Below, piece after piece: positions 1 through 12,400 of a stretch of DNA of 36,325 nt. The first letter of the stretch is position 1. Every line of letters begins with the position of its first letter. The notes beneath the pieces were generated by a model, which made no database searches, had not been told where the DNA came from, and worked only from the letters and a program-made list of their open reading frames with translations. The DNA comes from Saccoglossus kowalevskii (Eukaryota; Hemichordata; Enteropneusta; Harrimaniidae): NCBI RefSeq assembly GCF_000003605.2, contig NW_003156737.1:353220-389544 (forward strand). The letters are read 5' to 3'. Both the position numbers and the translations under genes were made by a program.

Positions 1-1380
1 TCTTTTAAAATGTGGATGAAATGTTTGCTTTTTATGTATTTTTTATGTATGTTTTGATTTGATAACTTTGAACTAAACAGATTTTCTATTAGCTTGATCA
101 AAGTTTGGCACCCAGTTCATAGCAGTGCTTATATTGATTTTCTGACATCTTGTTTTCTGTAAAGATTTATTGGTAGGTTTGCAAATGTGTATCAGACTGT
201 GCAATCTCTCCATGAGTTGGTTTTGAAACCCAGTAAGGGATTCTGAGATACATTACCAAGGATATTATTACAAGATAAATCATTTGCTTCATTGAACACA
301 TACAACAATGCATATTTCCACTGAGATCAGTGACCTTTGATGTGTATCACCAGTGATCAGTCAAGTAGAAACAGTCGAAATATTTTATCTGTTTTTCTCA
401 ATTTTTGCAAGATATTTTCATACAGGACATCTGTTGTTCAAACTCAGGGAAGACTTTATACTGATGAACAAGGTGACCAAGTTTGATGAAGTTTGGAATA
501 GAAATAGTAAAGTTATCATGCACACAATAACAATTATTAACGACGACAACGACGACGACGACGACGACAACGCCGGACAAAATCTTTCCCTTAATATACC
601 TTTCCCTTCCATCTTTGATGGTACGGGCAAGGTAAAAATGCTGTAACTCACAAACAAATTTAATTTCTGCTTGCGCCTGTTTGGCACTAAAATGACATTA
701 CGAAAACACACGAAGCAGGTAAATGCGAGTGCTGTCGGGAATCATCGGGTTAACGTATGTCATTAAACCACCGGAAAGTTCTGCCGAGGCACGCATTCTA
801 CATACGGGCGTAATCTTCAATTCAAACCTACAACAATAGGCGTTTCCCTCAGTTGTACTTACATAAACATTGCAAGCACTCAAATAATAAAATAAACAGA
901 GAAGAAAGCCACAAATGGCCGCGTTCAGAACATTTAAATATAGTCGTCATTGTCAAATTTATAAGTTAGATTTTGACCGAAAAAGGGAAATACCAATATA
1001 GAAAAAATTACACCAAACATGCAAAGGTCAAACAAAAGTTTGTGTAGACTACTCTAGCCACAAACAATTCTTGCACACACTTGTGTTAGCATAGTAATGA
1101 GCAAGCGATATTACAGATTAACCTAACTGGGTTGGATAGGATTTTCTATAATTCACGAAAAACGAAAGTTGTTTTACAATGCAGAGGGAATTGTATTGGA
1201 ATTCAGGACCTGTGTCTGGGATATAATAGCGGTTTTTGAGACAAAAGTTGCTGAAAATAGCAAAGCTACTAAACCGTGTTTCTTTCAGAATACAAAACAG
1301 GCTTTGTCATTTACAATTGGGCAGATGTACTTATATATAACAAATACTGCATTTAAAAATATAACTGCAAGCGTTGTTTC
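1..1380. other. Gene-free flank with a short GAC microsatellite
   Basis: I see no supported gene. A (GAC)n-type tract lies at about 541-573 and creates open frames on both strands that look like repeat artefacts (runs of Asp, or Val/Ser on the other strand). The rest is AT-rich unique-looking sequence. Confidence 0.5.
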
Positions 1381-2090
1381 AATCATGGCCATATATGATG
1401 ACTTGATATTTCGGTCATATATTCTGTCTGACAACACATTTATAGCATTTGTTAATGCACCCAATGTGCAAATTACAGCACATGACAATGTATGGAATAC
1501 TTTAGTCATATCTATTGTCTAATGATTGTAATACAGAACGGAATGCTTGTCCTTGACTGCAACACTGACTGAGATATTAGAGTTATGCATATTAATTAGG
1601 GTACATGACCATATATGGTCATCTGATATGTTGGTCATATCTCTTGTCAAATGCTTCCATGATAGCACTTGTTGACTATTTTTATTGTTTGAGATATTAC
1701 AGTTATGTATATCAATAAGATCACATATATATATACGCATATATTTAAACTTAAAGTAATCAGATCTGTGGATTATTCAATAGCACCTATGCATCAAGTT
1801 TCATTGACATTTGATGCGTGGTACTCAAGATACGTGGAATTAGTGATTAGTGAGCACAAAATTAAACCCTAAGCTAAACACGTGTATGACTTATTGTAGA
1901 GCATCTATGTAACGCGTATCATTGAAATCTGACAAGCGGTTGGTGGAATGCCTGACAATTAGCTAATTAATATGCAAATTTGATAATTAATATGCACAGA
2001 TTGCAACAAAAAACTAATCAGTTCTATACTAGAGCATGAATTTCATTTCATTGAAATCCGATTATTGCTTCTTGACATATCAGTGGAACA
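1380..2090. repeat. Degenerate tandem repeats, period about 120 bp
   Basis: GAGATATTAGAGTTATGCAT at 1571 recurs with few changes at 1691, and GTCATATCT lies near 1505 and 1633. A second set follows: runs of the type TTTCATTGA(A/C)AT(C/T) recur near 1800, 1920 and 2047. These suggest old tandem or nested repeat units downstream of the receptor gene. No coding signal is seen. Confidence 0.5.
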
Positions 2091-2131
2091 CACATATATA
2101 ACACTAAAAATGTCAATGAATTATTATAAAC

Positions 2132-2137
2132 TTTATT
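2132..2137 (-). terminator. Candidate polyadenylation signal (AATAAA on minus strand)
   Basis: Reading the minus strand past the stop codon, the first canonical AATAAA I found is here (TTTATT on plus), giving a 3' UTR of about 0.6 kb. A variant signal closer to the stop may be used instead. Confidence 0.35.
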
Positions 2138-2715
2138 ATTATAATTTTAATATTCAGGCATAACCTCATAATTTTAATAATTAACTTACAATAAATAATT
2201 TGTGTGAATGAATTGTATAATTAAAGTAGAAATTTGAAACAACAGAAAATAGTTCCCGATTGTGTATACATGTACACATTTAAACATCGAACATATAACA
2301 TATACTAGCTAGAATAATTAAAAAAACACGCATGTGTGGATTGTGATGTTAATATCCGTGTTGTCAATTGTTACTGTACTTAATATAGGAAGTTCAAATG
2401 TAAAAACAGAAAAAAAGGAATGTAATCAGTATTACAATTAAACATGTTAAAATAGCCAGCAACTTCATTGTGGGAATATATTTTATATTAAATTAGCGAC
2501 TGTCTGAATTGGCGAAATTACGGATTAGCTAAATTAAGTAAAATAACACGTTAGCTAAAACGACATGTTTTACAGTATATTTGGTAATGTATTTCCATAC
2601 AATGTAAATAAAATTCATCACAGAAACTGAAAACATATCAGCTTAATGTCACCGTTATTGAAGGACAAATATTCTATGCAACCTCTATCGTCTTATGTGT
2701 CGACGACAGTGTAAA

Positions 2716-3475
2716 TCATGCGTGTGTGCCATCTAAACCAAACGAAGCTTTGTCACTTATGTTAACAGAGGGGTCTTCCGAAGAATACAGGTGGTTATCA
2801 AAACCAACAGTGCCGGCGCCACCTTTAGGTGATGATCGCCAAGAAGGCATCTTCGGCATGTTCAGACGACCATCTCGTTGCATTATAACGACGTATACCA
2901 AGACAAGAACCAGTAGTACGAGCAGAATGATACCAATAACGATTCCTGCAATAGCTCCTCCGCTTAGTCCTGGTGGATGAAAAATACAACCATGTATTAG
3001 CCTAATGATATGTTTTTTTGTTTAGTTTCGGTTTGATTTCAGTGCACAGTATATTGGAATATATGGGCAGTTTAAATCCACATGCTTGCTAAAATAACAA
3101 TAGGGTAGAGAACGTCCGTTTAATATCAGTATGAATAAAATATTTAAATATCGTAATTATTTTGTCTTCGTCTGTCATTTTAGCTGTTGTTGTTGAATCT
3201 TTTATTTTGTAATCATTATAAATTACATTTCAAATGATACACGAACATTATATAATGAAACACACACAAACATCTCCATACATGTTGGACCAAGCCAAAT
3301 GTCGGCTCGCACAATTTAGATGCATGCCAAGATTTGAGCTGGGGTTAGAATAATAGATACAATCTATATGGGATAAAAAGAAGCTACATAAACAACACAA
3401 TCCTACAGTGTGTTCCTTCTTCACATGGCGTATACGTACCAGTACTTGCTTCAGATGATCCTTCTCCGACGTTCT
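2716..3475 (-). CDS. Exons 42-43: stalk, transmembrane helix and cytoplasmic tail with FDNHLY
   Basis: Exon 42 (3440-3475) is a 12-residue acidic, Ser-rich stalk, [12 protein letters not shown]. Exon 43 (2716-2969) encodes [20 protein letters not shown] plus YVVIM as the membrane helix (about residues 2047-2070), then basic residues (QRDGR) as stop-transfer, and a tail of about 54 residues ending at TGA 2716-2718. The tail holds FDNHLY at residues 2098-2103, the equivalent of FENxLY, the tyrosine-based internalisation signal known in vertebrate mannose receptors, followed by an acidic SSEDP. This supports clathrin-mediated uptake as the role. Confidence 0.92.
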
Positions 3476-6400
3476 CTGCAAATAAAATCAAATAGAGAAC
3501 TGTAACTGATCCACCAGCAGACTCACTATACATATAATTGTACGTTTTTTGATTAAATGTATACACAGATACCATGCACATATTATTTCTCGTTTTACCT
3601 TTATTAGCCTTACATACAAATCCCTTTGTCCAATAGCAGTCCACGTCGTTCCATTCTCCAGAAGACCTATACATTTCAACACAATCTTCTTGTGACTCCT
3701 GATCGTTGGGTTCCCCAGTAGCCCAGTTAGAATACGACACAGCACTTTCGTCCACCCATACAAACCCACCTGTGAAGAAAGGAGCACATTTGGGAGATAA
3801 TATTCATACATATTGATGCTCTTGCCGAGTCAGTTTATTGCTGGTGAATTATTGTAAAATTAATCACAGACCCAAGTACCCCTCAACCCAGCGACACAAT
3901 TCGTTCCACAAGCCAGATTCCGAGCTGCTAATAACGTACATGAGTTTCCTATTTTAATACATAAAAATTGAATGATATTAAAGTGAACGTACCAGCCGAG
4001 TTGCGTGTCATACCAATCCACACATTCCGCGTTTCACTCAGTAATTGGTTTTGGATGTAATCGTTTTCATCTTGACTACCAATCGTTACGAGATATCCGC
4101 CTATCGTACTGCATTCGAACGACGCTTCAGGCCAGTTCTTTGGATTTGCGATTTGGTCAAACTTATAACAGTGGTTTGCATATTCTCTCCACTCAGTGCC
4201 CTCTGGACAAGTGCCCCCTAATGGTTTAGGAGTTGTTGGACGGTCACCTATGTTTTAAAAATATGTCAGATCAGGTACTATTAAACATAGATAAAGTCGC
4301 GTTCATAACGCATGCCCGCATGGCCAATGGAGATGTAAAATAGCTTTCCAGGATACATTCAATAACAGACATTTTTTGAGAAGGTTTGTGTGGAGCAAAA
4401 CTGCATTCTGTGTATTGTTGTTATCATATATTTTCTCGCCACTGGCTTCACCTAATAATATGATAATATATACGCTATATGACATAAAACAACAAATAAT
4501 CATCAGTTGATTGGCACAATTGCAAACTCACATTAAGTGATTCAGAACCAATTAATAAAATATTTCAAATGAAATACACCGTAATTTTCAGTTCTCACCA
4601 ATCCAATATTTGCACACTGCGGCTGTTTTGGTGTTACAAGTCGTGTCATCCCATGCTCCAGACTGCTTCATCATAACACATCCTTCACCAGTATCTTTAC
4701 TTGGTTCACCATCGCCCCAGTGGGTAAATATAACTGGTGTCTCATCTGTCCAGTCGTACTCGCCTTCGACCTGTGTTATGAGGAAAACAATATAATTATG
4801 AAGATCTTAGTAAGAACTCGTTATTGTGCGTGTGTTAACCTGGGATATATTCATAACGCATGTAGGTATATGACAGCTGTTTGCAGACAACCTTACACAG
4901 GACAAGGATGCCAACAAATGGTGAAAAGAAGGTCAAACAGGATCACTTTGTCAAAAAGGTGAATTTTGCCAAATATTCAACAAATACGTACTACGGAAAT
5001 ATGTTAGTTGATCTGCCGCGCTGGAAGCACATGGCGAAAGTCCAGTTCCTTCACAAGTGCAGCGCTATGAACAATCAGAAAATGCACTCCAAATAGGCTT
5101 AACCAACAAACTCTCACAGAGATCAAATAAGCAGTTGCGGATCAGAGACCTACAACTGTTACTGACCAAAAGGAGACGAGACATGGCACTGAATCCTCCC
5201 CCCCCCCAGAAATTGTGTAGGCACCTCGCATTGTATCCATGCTGTGGGGGCAATCAACAAACTACCGTAACAAATCCATTTAGAAACCAGACTGTGTCCA
5301 ATTAAGGTTAAAATAACAAAAACGGCAATCAAAACGATGGACTTTCAGGGAGAATTACTTGTTGACAAACACGCCGACAGTTTTACCAGGGCGGCATAAT
5401 TTCGCTGTGGCAGTGGCATGTATTCTACAAAGCGGCGATGTAAGACAATTGTAATAGTTTGCGTGTTAGTCGTCTAAGCCCTGCCGCACACTGCCTGGTT
5501 GTACACGCCCAAATGCGTTCAGTCTGAATTAACATCATCCACTATCATTCATTCACAATAAGAAGATGCAATTTGCGATTAAAAAATCCGTAGTAAAAGT
5601 ATGTTTAAATTATCAAAACTTTAAAACCTTGTATATGTAAAACATAAATTCAAGTCATTTCAGGAAAAATGTTCTAGAACTCTTTATGTGAGGTTGGGAA
5701 TACACCCATGTAGTCGTTTAAAACATCATTAAACAATGTACGTTACTTTTGTACAGATTGTAATATTGCTATTATAATACAAAATTACTGAACCCTTTGT
5801 TGAACAACTGGTCTACACTTATCCTGTCCCTTAGCATTTTCTTCATGTTATCTCGTTTATAAATAGCATAAAATAATCAAACATTTTCATGTCATTGCTT
5901 GGAACCAGTTTGTTACTATTAAGTGTGGAAGAGCGTCATGTCGTGTCAGGCTGTGCTATTATATCTAATATGGCAGTCCGCTCTTTACTGGACGCGTATG
6001 ACATGAACGCAATGACGTTCTATACAAATATCTACTAAATATGTAACGTACATTTCAAAACTTAAAATCCATAATACCTTTTGATTTTACAATAAAATAA
6101 ATGATACGCTGCTAAACATGCCTTCCGACCAATTAACATCAAGCATAATTAACAGGTTATTATTCCTAATATGCATTATTAAATGTTAACTTCGGCACTT
6201 CTTTAAGCTTTTCTTTTGTTAGAGACTTAATGTATACACATTGAAGAATATTAGTGTATACAGGGTGGTGTTAGACGCCCTAGGCTCTCTGGTACTCTAT
6301 GCAGTAGTTTTTGTATCCTAGATCGGATTCTGAATATTGCTATTAGCCAATAACAAACATAAACACACCCAAGACGATAATATTACGTCATATCCAATAT

Positions 6401-9400
6401 GTAAATGCCCTCTTTTAATATCAATAGATCTAAATGACACGAATGGCTAAGTACAGTTGATCTTCGCATTGTAAAGAAAAGTTTTGTAAGCCTGTCTTCA
6501 ATCAAATAAAGTGGACTCAGACCTGGGACACAAACTTTATTTCAAAATGACAGAGGCTTCTCGTCACCGTTTACACCATTGCAGCAATACGAAGACAATA
6601 CGGGAAACAAATATGTAAGCGTTTTGTAGCACCTTGCATGCTGAAGGTACATGATATAGTATAGTCACGGTGTGTCATGAATTTACTCCAATCATACCTT
6701 CTGGTCTGTGAGACCAATCCACACTTCTTTTCCAGTCTGTAACATCAGCATCTCTACGTAGGCTTGTTCGTATATGTCCTCAATGCTAACAAGACTGGTA
6801 CCATCAGCGCTACAAGCCGACAAGCCATCGTTGAAACTGTAATCTTCACTTAGTACTTTGTAGCAACCCTTCCAATAAAACTCGTATCCTGACTTACATG
6901 GGTTTGGTGCCTGAGTTTGTTCTGGGAAGGAAGGATCTGAAAAACACGAGATAAAATAAGGCTTAATAGTTCGTCATTAAGTGACATCCATGACGTCTCG
7001 ACACTTCAGTACATGTGTGTTAAATTAACTATTTATTGTACACGATCTGTTTCTTGTGTCACATAGATTTTTTTTTGTCATAGTAGTGATAGTTGCCAAG
7101 ACTGTATATGCACATGGGCCAAGCAACATCTAAGTATAGATGGTAACACTCATTTGAATGGTAACAATTAAATTTTACAACACTTAAGCATAAAAATATA
7201 ACGATTAATGCAAATTCAGACTATTGATCCTGCCTACATCGATGCTTTTCTGCTTGATTCCCGGGTAATTCACAAATCAAAGACAACATTGCAGATAAAA
7301 AAAGATTAACCTTGCTAGTGCCATCCAAAAACAATTTATTAATTAATATATTTAAATTTGTTGGACGTCATATACAAAATACTTCGCTCTCGTTTTTCCT
7401 CTTCAATTAAAAAAAACGAATAATATTTGTGAATTGGGATCAAAATTGTGAGTAGCTGTATAATTAAAGTCTTTTAAGTAATATAAATCTGTAGTTATGC
7501 AATTGGAAACTTACCTCTGTTTCCCTGACAGACGTAACCAGCTCCGTTGCTGCAACCATGGTCGTTCCAGTACCCACCGTAGCCACCCCAATGCATTTCA
7601 ACACAATTTTCCTAATGCACATATATATATATATATATATATAAACATATTATCACTGTGTCGAGGTGGACATGTATATTTCTTATACGTACACAATTCA
7701 ACGGTATAATCCGGGACAATCCTTAGATGCTCGTAATCAATGGGTAAGACAACAAATCAATACGATAAGTTCATTAAATAGCTACGTACCTGGTCTCCGC
7801 CGTTGGGTTCGCCAGAATTCCAATTATAATAATTAACAGGCGAGCCATCAGTCCATCGATATCTCTGTTCATCTATAGTATCACTTAATCCTATCCACAT
7901 CGAGTAGCGAATATCTCGCAGGTTACTTGTGAGAAAAGCTTGTAACATAAATGCATATAGTTAGAGGTTAGTGAATATAAAAGCATGGGCTCGAAGTGTA
8001 CAACGGATTACATGCGATATATTGCGTCATACCTTGCAATTCTTGAGAATGGATGGTCACGAGATCACCACCGAAAGAATCTTGCGCACGGCACCTATCA
8101 CGCGCACCATACCAATCAATGATATCCCCGGCATCTTCTCCGTTGAACGAATAACATTTTCCTCCGTATTCCATAAATCCCGATGGGCAATTGCCGCTAG
8201 TTGGCGACGTTGGATCGTGAGTGGGCAATGGGGCTCCGACGTATTTCCGACAAACAAATGTGAGGCGGTCGCCGCAGTTTAAGTCATTCCAGGAGCCATC
8301 TGCATGTTGAATAATAATAGTTCAATATTTACAACTGTGTAAGCAGAACATCGACTGCGAAATTTTTAATTTTCATGAAAATAGTTTGTAGTTACGCATG
8401 CGCACTTACCACCTTTCCTCATTTCAGCACACTGCTCTTCTCCGTTGGAGTCATTGGGTTCTCCCTCTGCCCAGTTCACATAATCAACTGGAGTTCCATC
8501 CGACCACCTAAAAAACAGTCTCTGTTAATATTGTAATTCATTAATTATCTATGAAAAATATATTATAATCAATGTCTGGTAATAGACTAGCTGACTAGTA
8601 ACAAGTTTAAGCTCACATGTTGACTTACTCATAAGTATTGCCAGCTCCATACTCACGTATCCCAATCCATGACGATTCTTGTTGCTGTTTAGTTGTAGAA
8701 AAGAGTATGTTAGTAACAGTGATTCAATTCGAACTATTATTAATACAATTCCAGGGCAAAATCAGCTTAGAGATATACTAGTGTGACTATCGGATTTACC
8801 ATTTGATGTATGAATCGCTGTTCATCCACGCTGTGAATAGAAACCAAATCACCGCCATTGAAATAACAATATGAACGTGCGTCTGACCATCCTTGTCTTC
8901 CATTAATGCTGTCACTAGGGTCGCTGAAGTAGTAACATGACTCATCATACAAATACCAATCCAGAGAACTATGGCATACACCGGCTGAAAACAAATTTAA
9001 ATAGTATCACACAACGATAACTTTTCTTTCGAGTAACTGGTTAATAATCTATTCTAGTTCGTCTCAACTATATATCTGTAATAAGGATTTTAGTACTCAC
9101 ATTTTGTTGCCGTGATTGGTGGTGGTAATGTGACTGGTGTAATATCTGTAAGAAGTAAATACAAGGGTTATTTGAAGTAGCAGGTGATGTATCAATTCTG
9201 GCTTTGTATAACATTATAATGTTCCTAGCCTGGCATGTAAGCGTGAGTGGTGCCCTCGCCGGCCGAACGGCATGGGTTTGGAGCACCGCGGAGGGTGCAA
9301 CTCACGCGACCTTGTCAGGCTAATAATGTTCCTTACCTTTGGGAATTTTGCAGATCCAATTTCTCCTTCTATCGCAGTCTACATCGTTCCATCCCGATTC

Positions 9401-12400
9401 TGTACTGAAGAACATTTCAACGCAGTCTTCATTCTCTGCATCATTTGGTTCTCCGTCGTTCCACCTTGTATAGGATACAGCTGAGCCGTCACTCCACTTA
9501 AAGCCTGTGAACATGCACTATATAAATAATTCAGCACCACAACTTGAATACACTGCTCGACATTCGATTCAGAAACACGCCAAGTAACATAATGATACGT
9601 ACCTGATTCTGTCTCTTGATCATTCAAACCAATCCAGAAACCATCCCACCAGTTGCTAAAAAAAGTTGCTAATGAATATCATGACAACGAAAATGCTCGT
9701 CACATTGTCCCAGCGAAGCACACCTGTCCGCCATAGAAATATACATTTTGCCGGCACAGTGCGCACTCTTGTCATTTCTATTTGTTTTAGTAAAAATCCT
9801 AAAGGCCACACATCATAATATTAATTTAAATTCATGGTTATTGTTAATGAATAACGAAATGCAAAACTCACTCTGTTCCTATATTGTCAATTACATATAA
9901 TTCTTCTTCATTGCTGTGGAAGCTGGCTAAATGCCCGCCCATATTTTTGCAGTACTCCTCGGCTTGCGTCCATGTCTTTCTATCATAGTCTCCAAGCTGC
10001 TCGTATTCCTTATAAAAAATACAAAAAAGGGCATAATTTTGATTGATAAACAAATCGAAATTAGACAACTCTATGAGGGGGTGGTTTTGATTGGACACCA
10101 TCGACAACCTCGGCAAATATACGTGCCATTGAAAGACATCTATGATTGAACGCTCAGTTTGCAACTGCGTTGATGGAGGTGGATCATGATCCAGTAAGGA
10201 GAATAACAGCGCCAATTGTGCATTAATATTAACCTCAATAGTAGCAAAAATATTGTTGGATGATCAGAAGTTTCAGAAAAGACTGGTACCGTGCTCAGTC
10301 GATCGTTGGCATGGCGCAGTCTCATTGTTCGATCGATACGACGTCGACGTGACGTGTAATGGACAGGGGCTCGTGTGTCAATGTAATGTGAACAATTGAA
10401 AAAAAAAGATGCAATTAGCTGATCCACTCAAGATTTTGTTAACTGTATTCCAAAGAGATATTATCTCCCCAAATGAGTACGACTGTTCCACGTACAAAAA
10501 ATATTTTGCGAATAGACTTACCCTGAAACAGTTATTTCCGTATCCTGTCCAACCAGCACTGCATCCATTGTCCGAGGGACTTGTTACAGGAACGTCTCCG
10601 GGTACAGGTGTATATCCGGGTTTCAGTTTTTCGCACACATACGCATGTGACTCCCCACAAGGAATACCACTCCATAGTCCAGCGCCAATTTTACCTGAAG
10701 CCATCGCCACGCAGTCCCCAGTGGTTGGATCTAACAAGGTAGATAGTTTATGTAGTTACTATGAGATTACATCTTTTGATTAATCAGCGGCAAGGTATAA
10801 TACTACTTAAATGTAAGGTTATACCTGGTTGTTCATTGTCCCAGTTACTGTATTGTACTGGTTGGCCGTCCACCCATTCATAGGTACCAGGTTCATTTGT
10901 ATCAGATAGTCCAATCCAGTACATATCTCCGTTGACGATTGACGTCAATTGGCTTGTCAAGAAAGCTTGCTCAACGCTACGGAAACATAACAACTGGGTT
11001 TTATTCGCCAAAGCACGAACATTTATTCTTGTAGTGTACAACCTAAACTGAGGCACTTTAGGAACTTAAGTTTCAATTACGCCTGCTCTTCGATAACATA
11101 TAATTCAGTAACATGGACGTACTTTGAAATACTTGAAACGCGTAATCGAATATCATCTGCGTATTAATACATACTTGTCGTTTACTGTGACCAGGTTACC
11201 ACCAGACTGTTGACAACGACTTTGCGCAGAATCCCATGACTGTGGAGATTCTGATTCAAATTGATAACATGACGTGTGGAAGGATGTCCATCCCTGTAAA
11301 AACACTCGATTTATTAAGTTGTTATTATTGGGAAAAAACATAGTAGAAAATAATATAATCGTAATTCTACTAATGACACGTTGGGATACAGGCAAATAAG
11401 AACAATAATACACGGTCGTTTCATAAAGCTCTAAACATGAAAAAAGGATCAAGACAAGAGAACGTCTGCAAATCACGGTCTGATGCATTGACATTGCCAC
11501 AACATGATTAGAAAATGATTTAGGCTTACTGATGCACAGTCACCCGAACTGGCTGTTGTTGGTGGCAGAACCTCTTTGTCTTTTTTACACACCGAGGGAC
11601 GCAGTTTACTGCAGCCGTCGTCGTTCCATCGACCAGCCTTGTCTTCCTGCATATCACAAATAAATAAAAGTAGTATATACGTTCTATTATTGCAAACAAA
11701 CCTATAGTTTCCAAACTACTTGTAGTAAATTTTAAAAAATAAATAGTAAGTGAGTGAATAAATGAATAACCGAATTATTAGATTATATGTAAGTTTAATT
11801 GAATTAAACTGAATCAATCAATTGATATACAATTTGCAAGTCGTCTACTCTAGTGAACTAGTATGATTCGAGCCAACCGCCTTCACTAAACAGGACTGTT
11901 ATGTTAATCACTGCGCTGGCCAGTTGATTCCACTGGCAATGGAGCATTATGGGATACATAGGACTCACACATTAAATTAAGTGTGCATACTTTCAATTAT
12001 ACATATGACCAAATCATTCTCGACACCTTGTAGATAGATAGATGGCAAGTAACAAAATGCAAGTCTCCCTAACTTAGGATTCCGACCCATGTTAGGATAA
12101 CAGTCCTGTGTACTGAAAGTGCAGGACTGATATGCTAACATAATTGTTAAATACATGCTATGTAAGTTAATTATTTCATTATATCGTGCACCTGACTGAA
12201 CATCATCACGCAGTCTTCCACATTTCCCTGCCAATTGTTCGGCTCATCAGTTCCCCAATATGTAAAGGTAACAGGAGACGAATCACTCCAATAAAATGTC
12301 ATCTGATCAACCTGATCATGTAGGCCAATCCAAAAAAAATCAGCTGAAAATAAGCGTAATTATTTAGTCACGTGATAAAATCGTATTATTTTTAATTAAT

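Noticed and set aside
353-646. Open frame of 97 codons on plus and an overlapping one on minus over the GAC tract
   Set aside because: Both owe their length to a trinucleotide repeat, with no family resemblance and no splice or promoter context.
1169-1522. 117-codon plus-strand open frame
   Set aside because: It overlaps degenerate tandem repeats and shows no recognised domain.
2726-2980. 84-codon plus-strand open frame
   Set aside because: It is the antisense shadow of the exon encoding the transmembrane helix and tail.
4303-4503. Possible extra linker exon after an AG at about 4,452 (minus strand)
   Set aside because: Exons 39 and 40 already join in phase without it, and no good donor or conserved sequence supports inclusion.
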